Positions 1 through 11,104 of a DNA stretch of 64,000 bases are shown here, in pieces. Under the pieces are notes generated by a model, which saw nothing but the letters and a program-made list of their open reading frames with translations, did no database searches and had not been told where the DNA came from. This stretch comes from Ustulina deusta (Eukaryota > Ascomycota > Sordariomycetes > Xylariales > Xylariaceae). The stretch is taken from NCBI GenBank assembly GCA_023159155.1, contig JAJNNX010000068.1:186001-250000 (forward strand), given 5' to 3'. Position 1 is the stretch's first letter. The number at the start of each line of letters is the position of its first letter. Position numbers and translations under genes: made by a program.

Positions 1-3000
1 TCTTAATGGCATAGAGAGAGTCGATCGTGTTGGCTACGCCGAGACAGAGCGGTGCAACTATGAAATGTGTTAGCCTTTGCTTAGATGGTGTGTTGAACAC
101 GATAAGATCATGGATTAGAGATGCAGCGTTTGCATAAGCTCCTAAAGTTTAACAAGAAACGAAGAGAAGAAAAAAAAAACCAAGAAAGAAGAAAAAACGG
201 AGAGAGAGGGAAAGGGGAGAATGGGAGGTTACATACTCATGTGGAATTTCGCTCCACCAGCGGTCAGATCACGTCCGGAATCAAGACAGCCGTCGAGGAC
301 GGCGGAGAGCAGCGGCGAGGGACATATGCCCTCGAGGTTACCATAGGCGACCAGCAAACTATTGTAACTCCGGTTGATGAGCCAATAGAGCTGCTTGAGG
401 AAGATGTCCTGGAGCTGGGCGAAGGATTTGATCTTGGGCGCCGGAGGGGAGCGGAAGGTCTCCTTCAGGCCACGGAGATGCACCGATCCGGCGGCGCCGT
501 AGGTCGCGCCCTGATTGAGGGTCTGCTCCAGCGCCGCCATGGGCTCGACGTTGCCGAAGGTGAATTCCGAGGCCCCCGCCATCATGGGCTCGTAGCATCC
601 GTCGGCGGCGTAGTCGCGGGACCAGGCGCGGGTGATGCTCTTCCCCGATCGGAAGAGCCCCTCGCACAGCTTGTCGTCGTTGTAGAGGACCGGGTGGGCG
701 CCGCCCGCCAGAATCGACCTCGCGGCTTCGTCGGTGTACTCTCTGGGTATGCCCTTGTACACCCGCAGCGAGAGACTCGGGGCGTTGACGGGGATGCGAC
801 GTGCGGCCTTCAGGCACAGGAGAGTGACGGGATTCGCACCGCCCTCTGGGACTTCGTCGTCCGTCGCCTTGTATCCGCCTATGGTGACCTGCTGCACCCA
901 CTGGTTGATGCCGCCGCCCTGGTGGAAGTTGCCGCCGAGCCCGTTGACGGAGGTGGTGCCATAGCCTCTGTAGTCGTAGATGAAGGCGCGGTTGACGAAC
1001 GCGCGCTCCCCGATCTTGATCCAGAGACAGTCCATGATATCCTGGGCACGGCCAAGATCGATAAGGTCCTTGGCGAGATCTTGCTCCAGGAAGGGCCAGA
1101 GGATCTGGTCCAGTCGGCTGAAGGCGGTGAGCTCGCCGACAAGGTGAAGACAGCAGTGGAAGGAGAAGATGAGCTGGACCGCGTCGTGGAAGCTAGTAGG
1201 AGGCTGGTTGGTGAGGCGTTCCAGGCGCTCTTGGACGTCTTTCATATTGGCCTTGTCGTCCGGGTCAGTCGCGTGGTCGTGCGCGCGGCCCGCTATCCTT
1301 GCCCAGTTCTTGAAGTAGGCTTGGACACCTCTGAAAGAGTCGCTGGCGGAAATGAAGAAGGATGCCTTCTCGGAGCCGGGCTCTTCCTTTCCTGCCCGTC
1401 GGTCGAGATCTTCGATCATCCCGGCCACCCCGTGATCGATCAGGGTCTGGAAGTTGGGGACGATGTGTCCCATTGCAGCACCTTCGTCAAGTTGGCACTT
1501 CAGCCACGCCGCCATGATTTCTTCGTCATCCAGGTAATGGACGACCTCCTTTCCTCGACCCAACGTGAAGTCGGGGAGCGAGCCGACGACCAACTCCGTG
1601 GCCGCAATACCAACCAAACCTGTATGTTGCGCGATCTTGGAGTCTAGCGAAGAAAGAATATCGGCGAGGGTCGCAAAGTTCGCAAGGCCTTTGCGCTCGA
1701 GGATCGACTCTGGCACCGACTCCTTGTCGACGACGCTGAGAAGATCTTTCAGGTGCGGTAGGCGTGGGAAATTCTCGGTCTTCATCCAGCCGTCTCGCCA
1801 GTGATTGAAACTTCTCGACAGGAGGCTCAAGACGCGCACGCTGGGCTGGTCGCCCGCGATGTAGTGCCCCTCGGCCATCTGGTGCATGTAGTCTTGCGTG
1901 TTATAGTAGAGGTAGCCGTTGCGGCTGCGAACCTTCCAGTGCGGATCTTCGTACGTATCGTCGCCAGGCGTAACGCCGGAGACGCCCAGCTCTTTGGCCG
2001 ATGGGATATACCAGTAAGCGCCGCCCTGACCTTGGATGAAGTCAAACAAGCGGTCGACGGGCCTCTCCGGATGTTTGCCGAGCATGGACTGCAGGATCGA
2101 CTCGAACCGCTGCTGCTCGTTGCAGAAGGCCACGAACATGATGCCCTCCTCGCGACTGGCGTGTTTGTTGGACTCGTCGTATGGTAGAGCTTGACGAAGG
2201 AGTTTCCTCTGGTCGAGGTTGTCATCCAGGGTATGCGCGCGGTGAACGTGGGCGTTCTCCGCTTTGGAACGCTGCTGGGAGATGATTTCACCGTCAGGTC
2301 GCCGCCCGATCACGGCGTTTAGAGCTTCGCCCGGCTGAGAGGTCAGGTCGGGCCAGTCGAAGACGAATTTCTGCGTGAAGCCGAAACAGGAGCCATTGTC
2401 TAGGCCATCGCTGTCGACCAGGATGTCTTCGGCCAAGCTGATAGGGTCATTGGGGTTGGTGACTACAACACTCGGGGTCAGTAATTGCCATGATGAGCGT
2501 GATCCGGAGGGTTCCAAAATCATTGGGGGCTTCCAACACACGAATCTAGCTTGAAAAGGGGCAGGTGGCTGTAAGAGGGAGAAGATGACTCGAAGAGTTA
2601 CGCACTGTGATCAACGTATCGCCCGCCCATCACTCTCCCGTCCGGACGTTTGCCTAATTCGAGATGTTGAATGTCGTTGGCGAGGTTGTCCAGCTCTGAG
2701 ATGACAGTTGATACGATTTGGTTTGCGGTCTTCTTGTCGGGAGACTTGATATAGAGCAGGAAATCGCCACCGGTATCCTTGAAATGGAGGCCGTGCTGAA
2801 GCACCTCACTTGAGATCGGAATGTCCCGTCCGGTCCATCGACCCCAGAGCGCCGGAGAAAAGCCGGCGATGAAGGTGCTGTGAGGGTAGTTCTTGATGGT
2901 CTCCTCGTCTAGCTTTTTGATGAGCTTAATCAGTGATTCCTTCGTTTCTTCGTCATGCTTGTGGAGGAAGATAGTCAAGATGGAACCGAAGATGGGTCTC

Positions 3001-3068
3001 ATGGGAAGGCCGCGCTGAGCAGCACCAAGGGCTGAGCGAAGCGCTCTATCCATTTTGCTCTTCGCCAT
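1..3068 (-). CDS. DyP-type heme peroxidase fused to a glycyl radical enzyme (partial, runs off left edge)
   Basis: Exons 3068-2606, 2462-237 and 57-1 (continuing outside); introns 2605-2463 (GTGCGT, TACTGAC branch, TAG) and 236-58 (GTATGT, CTAAC branch, TAG). All phases agree and give at least 915 residues. Residues 1 to about 315 form a DyP-type (YfeX-like) peroxidase: GGDFLLYIK strand, GRYVDH in place of GxxDG, ITNPNDP, a proximal-His candidate in AHVHRAHT (about H228), a distal-Arg candidate in RKLLRQALPY (about R244), and the closing GGAYWYIPS. From about 370 the chain is a glycyl radical enzyme: GHIVPNFQTLI, TSFHDAVQLIF, thiyl/base site DGCYEP (C777, E779) and GRDLTAGGAKFHM. After the last intron it reads LGVANTIDSLYAIK, which normally shortly precedes the RVxGY glycyl radical loop; that loop lies outside the window. 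GC-x-EP resembles choline lyase/diol dehydratase-type members rather than the CC of true pyruvate formate-lyase. No activase gene is seen nearby. The fold assignments are secure; substrate and activity are unknown. Confidence 0.85.
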
Positions 3069-5446
3069 TGTGTCTCTGGGATTTAAATTGATTACTTTGG
3101 GATGGTCAAGTAGGGCGAGATTGGTTCATCTGGGCATCCATCTGGGCATCTATCCGGGCATCCATCCCATTGATATAGGGGTACCCATTATCCAAATCGC
3201 CACTCCTTCCCATATCTAAGTCTAGGAAGCTTAGTGTTCAGCTCGCCACGATGAACGCTAATACCATTTTCAGACGCTTTGGCGCACAGCGGCTTTGTTA
3301 TCCATTCAAGTTAAGTTGTGGTTCAACGTGCGTCTCAACTAAGGCAGTTTTCGGCGATTGCGATGCGGGGTGAGTTGTCGAACTGACACCATAGTTACCA
3401 CTGCTTAGCTGTGCAAAGGGCATGATCGCATCATGTTTTACATCACTGAAGGTTATGTGCAGCATTCAGTGTTGCATTCAGCGGCAACCGCCAGACACCT
3501 GAGTCACCCCAACGCCCGAGTCCGGAGCACGACATACAACCGTGGATTTGCTCTCCTCGGACACGCCCATCATGTATCATCTCGCCTCGGATGCGTTAGT
3601 CATAGATATTTCCTCCATAGATATGTTGTCCTCAGAGATACCGATCATATTTCTGATGTGATATCGAATCAATATATCTGGCCTCGTACACTAGTTACTA
3701 TCCCTAGTCGCACTTGAGTTGGCTGTCATAGAGCTGTTGTGGCGGCAGCACCCTAATGGCGATATCTCACATCGGTGTTTCCATTCTAAGATTATTTTGG
3801 TTCGCATGTGTATGTGTCTGAGATGAAAAGTGATCAAGTTCCCCCTTCCCCGCGATAACTTTCGAAGTATCGTCGCCGATTATACACTGTTGATAATTAC
3901 TTAGTGGATGTCGGCATTCAAGCCATCTGCCAGAACTCTTAGGGCGCTTTTTTGATCACCTGTTCAGTTCCCAAGGAAACTTGAGAAGATGCACCTCTCG
4001 CATTAGGTTATGGAGTTGTGAAGCCACCATGCGGGCCTTTTTCTTGAGGTTCCCGTGCCGTCAAAACAACCCGACTAGCGCTACACAACATATCGCAAGC
4101 TCTATTTGTGCAACCACTTTTATTGGAGATATAGGTTATACATTGAAGGACATACTCAGTAAATGCGATGCCATAATCGAATGTGCGTACAAGACGACCC
4201 GGCTTGAATTTTTTTCGAGAAAGATTTGTCCGATTTGACTGATCTGTTCTGCCAATTTGAGTGCTCCCGAACCGAAGTTCTGAGCACGTACAAGCTTCGG
4301 TCAAGGAGGCTGGCTGGCATCTGCATGCAATATCTAGTATAGTAGTCTAGACCGCAAACCCCTCAACCGCAGATCTACCATGTTATTACCTTGAATGGCA
4401 TTTCAGTAGCGTCTCGGGCACATCTTCCAGCTTGGGGCGCTAGACACATGCAACAACAGCGAGGGTGCTCATAAATTGGAGGGATGTTGTCGGTACACTT
4501 AAGCACGCACGAAAACTGAGCTTCAGCTTGTGCCAATAAAAGCGTTGAGTTTCCAATGCTAATATATAACGGTAATTTAATTGGTTACAACTTCAGCCTT
4601 AGCCGTGCTGGCAGCCAAATATGCTCTGGTTCTCCGGTAGGTATGTAGAAGCTTGAGACATCTCTGCCATTACATATCATTATTGGCGTTAAAACCAACC
4701 TGCTCTTTGTGCCTATTGCCCTGGTGCACTCTCCATAGTCATATGTATGTGCCCAACATAAGTGCAGTGGGCTGTATTGGGCATACTCAGTCTTCACCGC
4801 TTATTCTTATTACTAGATACAATTCCCACTACATCCACTTGCAGCACCGCTTCGCACAGCATTTCCAGTTCCTAATATGTCTTTCATGTTTGATCGTAGT
4901 TCGTGGCCTACCCGCCCGCCACCTTCACAGAAGTGGTAGGTATTCTTGGCGAGAAAGTAGACCGGTTTCTTGCATGATGTTGGGGTCTTGATACTACGCA
5001 ATGAGCTTGCATGATGATATGACATCTAGATATATCGTCTAAGTGGAGAGAGTTTATGTCCCATTCTTACAAGCCCAACTCCTCTCGGCCAATAGGTGCT
5101 TTTCCGTGTCATTCACTTCCTCATCTCCCTGCCTCATCGCCTTCAAGCCACTTCAGACTATACTAATAGTTGAGCAGCTATATGATATCTAAGAGTCCAC
5201 GTCAGCTGCTGCGTGCGCAAAACCAATCAACTGTATTTGACCTACATAAGGCGACAAGTATAGTCTTTAATGCCCAGCGCATTGAAAAAGAAAAGTTACG
5301 CAGAAAATTGACAGCTGTTTGTGTTGCTTCAGTGAATCTGAGTGCGGGGGTGATGGCGCTCTACCGATGCAGCAGTGCTGAGATGTGCCAGATGCAGTCT
5401 TTGTCCCGGAGATGATGATTGGTTCCTTGATTGTGGCTTCAGGATA
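3069..5446. other. Intergenic, no supported gene
   Basis: This stretch holds the shared upstream side of the DyP-GRE gene and the 3' side of the kinase-vWA gene. Only short ORFs without domain character or convincing splice structure occur. A 12-bp tandem repeat lies close to the DyP-GRE start (listed separately). I see nothing else. Confidence 0.6.
3127..3168. repeat. 12-bp tandem repeat, about 3.5 copies
   Basis: The unit catctgggcatc is repeated head to tail with one or two changes per later copy. It begins 59 bp upstream of the chosen ATG of the DyP-GRE gene, so it lies in its promoter or 5' leader. Confidence 0.85.
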
Positions 5447-8370
5447 CTAACCGTCATCCACGCAACCACTGATGGCTCCAATGATCATCTTCTTGACACT
5501 CTCGGTGTGGTGCGTCGTGTCAACGATGTCCCAGCCGCCCGTCATGGTTTTGATGCCATCGTCAAGCCACTGCATCCTTCTCCTGCCCTCGGGGTCATCA
5601 CCGAAACGGATGAATTGAATTGAAAGGAATGTTCTCATCTGGTTTGCCTCTTGAAGGCGTTTAACGGCGGTCTTGATCGCGTTCTCGACGCCGCCTGCTT
5701 CTCCAGATGATTCATCACGACTACGTCGACCCTCCCACACTCCGTTAGTGAAGACGTAAACGCTGACACCCCGAACCTGGCGAGATTTAAAACGGCCGTA
5801 CAAGGGGCTTGGGGCCAAGGCCTTCTTCACGACGGCCCCGAGGATGTTGGATAGGACAGTCTCCATTGCGCAGGTTCCTAGGTCTGGCCCAGGTCGGTGC
5901 TGGTGGAAGTACCCAAATCCTTCGAACAGACCATTTCGATTCTTGCGCTTAAGAGACTCGCCGGAGTTAGTCATGTGAATCTCAAAGCCGTCCGGATCAA
6001 TATTTTTTAAAATATAGGTTAAGGCATCACCGGTACGTTTTACGTTGCTCCAATGTTCAGCCATGGACGCCGAGTTGTCGAAAATGAAGCACTAATGAGG
6101 AGTGAGTTTCCAAGTCTTCCGTACGATGTATTACAATGGAGCTTTGCTTACCTGATCGCGGCCACGCAGCTGCCCTAGGGGTTGGTCCAGCCACCTTGGC
6201 ATATGTTCTTGGTGAGCCTTGTGCTTAGGAATCCATTCGAGGATCCTGTTGATAGTATAGTCCGAATCCTCGTGTCGATTAGGGGCTGGAGCAGTTCCTA
6301 AAGTTTTGGCTCCGTTGCTATACAAGTCCACAGGGGGCTGCTGCCTTAATTCAGGGCGTATGGACTGAGTTGAAGACGTAGCTGAAGGGGGCGGTGTTTC
6401 TTCGTAAGGCACTGGTAATCTTCCAACGATTGTTGTCGGCTGGGGAGATACATGGCCAGTATCTCTGCGATCGGAGACCCGATGCTTCCACGATGCTTCC
6501 TCTTTCCCCTTGCTCCTGACACCAGGAACGACGGCCTCACACGCTAGATCAGTCGAGGTTCTAGGTAATGGAGTTGAGTATTGACTGATCTGTGATGACA
6601 TCCTATGCACACCCGGGGACGATGGGCTCATCGGACCGTTGATGGCGTCTTGGAAGCGCGACTGCAATTGCTGCGCATTGAGGCGCTCCACGTCTGCCAC
6701 GAGCATTTCTTTTTGGATGAACGCCATCATGCGGCCCACTAATCGTGCCACTGGGCTGTCAAGTTGCCAGACCTCCTCGATTTTGTTTGTGACGGTAGAC
6801 AAAACATGTTCGCCATCGTGAAAGGCCCCGTCGTATCCTGCCTTGCTCAAAGTGTTCTGCTTGAGACTGCGAGTTTCTTTGACTCTCTCCTCCCGGAATT
6901 CTATTCGTCCCCGCTCGTGCATCGTCATCCACACGCCACAGTCCAATAGCACACATCCAAAAGACCACATGTCCACTTGCCAGCTGATCCGCTCTGACAT
7001 ATGAATTTCTGGATCAATCCCGCAAAGTTCTGGAGCTGAGTACATCTTCGTCCCTCCATTATCGTAGCCGGTGGTATCCCCATTTCCGGCAATTGGGGTA
7101 ACACTAGATGTTCCAAAGTCCCCAAATTTAAAGGAAAGGTGCCTACTGCTCGACTCCGTTGCCGAAACGAATATGTTTGCCGGCTTTATGTCTTGGTGAA
7201 TGCTGGAGCTGTATTTGCCTCCGTTGTGTAATAGAGCAAGCCCCTTGAAGAGATGACCCAGCTCGCGCCAGAGATCTTGTGCTTCCTCCGCAGTACGTGG
7301 CAAATACCAGTTCTTGCGAAAAAAATCTAATAGACTTCCTTGATTCGCATATTCAATCAGAAGAACGCATTCATTCTCTTGGATGTAACACCCGTGGTAG
7401 TGGAGGAAGTATTTAGATACGTCGATCGCATCCGCGCGCCTCAGGTTTCGGATAGTAGTATAGGTATGTCGCTCTTTCATAAATTCGTCACCGAAACGGT
7501 CTCTATCGTATATTTTGAGAGTGATAGATCCCTAGCGCAAGCACAGCATGAGGTCAGTAAACGATACATGAATCATAGACGCTAGGGGAGGTAACACACC
7601 GGGGGTAGTCCACTGGCTTCGTGTGGCTGGACCTTTATGACTCGTGCGCCTCTACCAGATCGCTGCGATAGTTCGCCTTCAATAGTAATGGGAATGATAT
7701 GACGCCGGTCGAGGGTTCTCGGAGGATATACTCGGTCTATTATTCCCTCTTTAGATATGAAGCGAAGTGGTAAGAACTTCCATTGATACTCCGAGAAATG
7801 CGACCACGCTTGGGGGCCATCTGGGTCATCGAACGGGGCTGGCAAACGACGTAACCTCGCATCGGGGGTAGGTAAGGGTAAAGAATTATCGTCAGTGTTG
7901 GCTCTATAAAAGCATACAAGATATTCAGTCCATCGGTGACTGTCATCTGAGATATACGTAAGGATTGAGATGACTTGTATGAACCGAAATTGAATCACGT
8001 CAATATATACGTCTTTGTCATTGGGACCAAGGACTGTCCCAATACGGTCATGTGTCCAATATCCTCGAAGCTTGGGATTGGAGATATAGTCTGTTTCTGT
8101 ACCATCTCCATCTATGCCTTGTTCGACGTTTTGCTGCACCCAAGCCTTGAAATGTCGGTAGAGCTGCCGGATTTGTTCGTGTGTAGGTGCAGCCATCTCG
8201 TCTTCATTTGCAGGGTCCAGGATTCTGTGGAAGGTAGCAGCAGGGTGAGTAAGGATGAATGGATGAAATGATTGGAAGTCCCGTAGAGTAGCACTTGGTG
8301 GTCTCTGAAAAAGCCTCAGGGGATCCCCTCTACCGGCGGGCGTAACGATGGGAACGAGCCGGGTGGGCAA
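5447..8370 (-). CDS. Protein kinase-vWA domain fusion protein
   Basis: Exons 8370-7600, 7531-6152 and 6091-5447; introns 7599-7532 (GTGTGT...CTAG) and 6151-6092 (GTAAGC...TTAG), all phase 0, give 931 residues. Residues 1 to about 220 are an uncharacterised N-terminal region seen in fungal signalling proteins. The kinase starts around 225 (HIIPITIEGEL): Lys in ITLKIYDRD (K263), catalytic loop IHQDIKPANIF (H369, D371, K373; HQD replaces HRD), DFG at 395-397 and SAPEL. A Ser/Pro-rich linker follows to about 700, then a vWA domain with MIDAS motif FDNSASM (D722) whose first residues come from the last intron junction. The Lys and both Asp are present, so activity is possible, although the glycine loop is poor. 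An alternative start is the Met at MAAPTHEQ, about 58 residues in. The partner of the vWA domain is unknown; the role is inferred to be intracellular signalling. Confidence 0.85.
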
Positions 8371-8794
8371 TACGTCATGTTTAAGTAGAGAAGAACTTCT
8401 CGATAGTTTGCACGAAATATCGACGCTCGAAGCCAGCCAAGGCTTGGAGCGGCGCGTTTTGTTAGGACACCAGAGTTATGTAACAATCCCGAAGGGCATG
8501 CAACCAGGCAAAAAGGGACGGGAGAAGACTACACGCAGCTCCTTTAGGGATATATTTCTTTTAATTATTCAGCCAGTGGCAGCGCGACGTTATCCGCGGC
8601 CCATTCTTATAGGTTGCTTGACAGCAACAGCAGTATGCATGTCATACCAATACAGCTAGCCTATGTAGATGTTCTCGGTAAGGCAGACAATCAGCAGACT
8701 TCTTAGGCAACGAGTCTGACTATGGAGTTGAGGGGCATTTCGGTAGTATTGGTTTGCCCCGCATGCAGACCAGAACTGCGCGGATTACAATTAA
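8371..8794. other. Intergenic, promoter side of the kinase-vWA gene
   Basis: This is 424 bp between two genes on the same strand. No additional feature is recognised. Confidence 0.5.
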
Positions 8795-11104
8795 CTACCT
8801 CAGCCACGTAGGCAGAAAACCAACACTGCCACGAGCCTCATTGGAGGGTATCTGCGCCTCCTCGTCTCTGACCCCATGCCTTTGAACACCGCATATCCAT
8901 TTCCGTTGAATTAAACCACAAAGCCCTCGCCGTGATATCCATCGCCATAGGTACGGCCATGCCCAGAACAAAAGAGTCAGTACCATGAGTGGAAAACTAA
9001 TCTTTGCAAATAAGAAAAAAAAATCGGACCTCCAAATAGGATAGTTGGGGATCTGGTTAGCATCGTTGCTATCCGGCCACTGATAAAAACCGGCACCGAG
9101 AAATGTCTGATTGTTAGTAGTTAGATGCCTGTTAACTTCCTTGTGTATTTTCGGCAAGGCGTATCTTACTGCAACGAATGTCCCTGGGAGAAATAATAGC
9201 GTCACTAACGTGATGATGTGCATCGATGAAGTTTCTTTCTCGGTCCTGCCTGCTATACTCTCCATCTGTAGCGTAGATTGATGCATGTCCTTTGTCATCA
9301 ATTCCATCCTCGCCGACGACAGCTGATTTAGCTCGATGTTGCGGAACTGTGTGATTGCGTCGAACTGCGCAGTGTCAGATTGATAGATAGAAAACGAGGT
9401 GGTTTTTGTTTTTGTTCCTGGTGATTAAGAGTGCTTACTAGAGCTTTCCCATCGTCGAGTAGAGTAATCAACGTTGATATTCGTGTTCTTTCGGCCTCGA
9501 GCTCTCGCACAATACCATTCGTACGCTGTACGAACTTGGTCAAGGCTGTTTGACACTCATCTCTCACGGTTTTCGGTGTTTGTGAATCATTCACAAAACT
9601 TTTGAAGTAGTCCATTACTTCGAGGAGCACGCCGGCGTCAAGCTTTAGTATCCTATCCGCTTCGTGAAGTTTAGACCCAATATAATGAAGTCGCTGAAGA
9701 TCTTTAAACTTGAATGCGTCAAATATCTGGAATGGGTCTTTTCCTGGGTCGGCTTGATCACCCTGGACTACAGGTGGCTGTATTGGACCGAGGCTTTGTT
9801 CGTTCGAGTTTGATGCTGCTGGTTGTGAGAACCCACTCAAACCACGTTTAACATGTTTTTCGACGAAACTTGAATGCAGCAAGGTTGATGAATTGCTTAT
9901 GAAAGTGGCATTTCCTGGATATGTCCAACCAGTCAGTTGACTACTTAGTGTGCCCACCCGAGCGGTCGGGGAAGTTGGTAGCTGTTGTGCAGGAGGGCCC
10001 AAGATGTCAGCTATGTTGGATTTCACGTCGACCAGTACCTTTTCAACCTTGTGTATGGGAGCATTCCTAATCGTCGTCAAAATGTCTTCGAGTTCGCACT
10101 CCCAATGGTTTAAATATTGACGCCAGTTCTCACCGCACCATTCGAAAATGATGAGATGAGTCAGGAGCGTCGCAGACAATGACCCTTGCGCAGTCTGTAG
10201 ATTGCCGGCCTGAAGAAATTCGACAGAATTGTAAGCTTCCATGATCCGGTTTTCCAAGAGTTTGTTTGCCTTAACATGGACCCAAGTAGCTTTGCCGTTG
10301 AGAATATCGAGTGAATGATACAAGCCAGCCTGTCGGATCTCCCATGGCGGTCTATTTCCATGCGTCGAGTCGGATTTTTCGACAGCCCAAAGATTATAGC
10401 AATGTTTAATTTCCATTCCGGAACGACCCAATTGCGGGATACCGAAGCGAGAAGCGTCGCCCGGCTCGACAAAGCGTTCATGGCGAAAGACACAATGGTG
10501 AAATGCAGTCGGCACATTGAGCCCCGGAAATGTCCCAAAGAAAAGAACTACATCCAGGAACTGGGCCATGACCTGATGAAACGTGAACACAAGCGAGAGC
10601 ATGTCTCGCGAACAGTCCAGAGGAGCCCGGGAATGATCTGCCCGGATAAATCTAATACCGTACCAGTGTCAAATAGGGCTCTCCGTATTTTCTAGTTTGG
10701 GTGGTTGACTGCGGGCCGACCCGCGCGGACTAGACTAGACTCACATATGACGGCATTTGGGATCCTTGCGGTTGGCCTCTAGCAAGTATTCATGGAGCTG
10801 TCCGATTGAACAGGAGAAATGAGGTGTCGATGGAAAACCTTTGAGGGATTAGCACAGAGTCCCAAAGCCAAGGTTCCCAGAAGAGCGGGTGCAAACCTTG
10901 TTGGCCATCAAAACAATCCCAAAACCGGATTTTCCAGTACTCGGATTCCGAATCTCGGCTGAACACTCGAGATGCTCGTTCGCCAATGAGTTCATTGTAT
11001 GCCCGAAGAGCATATGGGAACAGCTCGGAGCGCAATAGCGTCGTGGGGTATGAGTCGGGGTCTGCACACGCGTCAAGCAGACGATCAAAGGTATTGACAT
11101 TCAT
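8795..11104 (-). CDS. CorA-like transporter-domain membrane protein
   Basis: Proposed exons are 11104-10856, 10797-10745, 10651-9439, 9364-9170 and 9106-8795, about 673 residues. Introns 10744-10652 (GTGAGT...TTAG), 9438-9365 (GTAAGC...CAG) and 9169-9107 (GTAAGA, TACTAAC branch, CAG) have good sites. The first intron (10855-10798) has a weak GTGCTA donor, but its phase fits. The protein resembles the large fungal family annotated as CorA-like transporter domain: YWKIRFWDCFD and HIFIRADHSRAPL near the N-terminus, FTFHQVMAQFLDVVLFFG, then coiled-coil-like segments. Two C-terminal membrane helices follow: MHIITLVTLLFLPGTFVA and LMVLTLLFWAWPYLW. No canonical GMN magnesium-selectivity motif is seen, so ion transport is not shown. 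It may be a signalling rather than a transport protein. It lies between the kinase-vWA gene and the second vWA gene. Confidence 0.8.

Noticed and set aside
121..1647. 508-residue plus-strand ORF
   Set aside because: Antisense shadow of the DyP-GRE gene; it is open only because the true coding strand is GC-rich at third positions, and no domain is visible.
3433..4304. Short ORFs of 85-98 residues on both strands
   Set aside because: Overlapping, low in information and without recognisable motif or splice structure.
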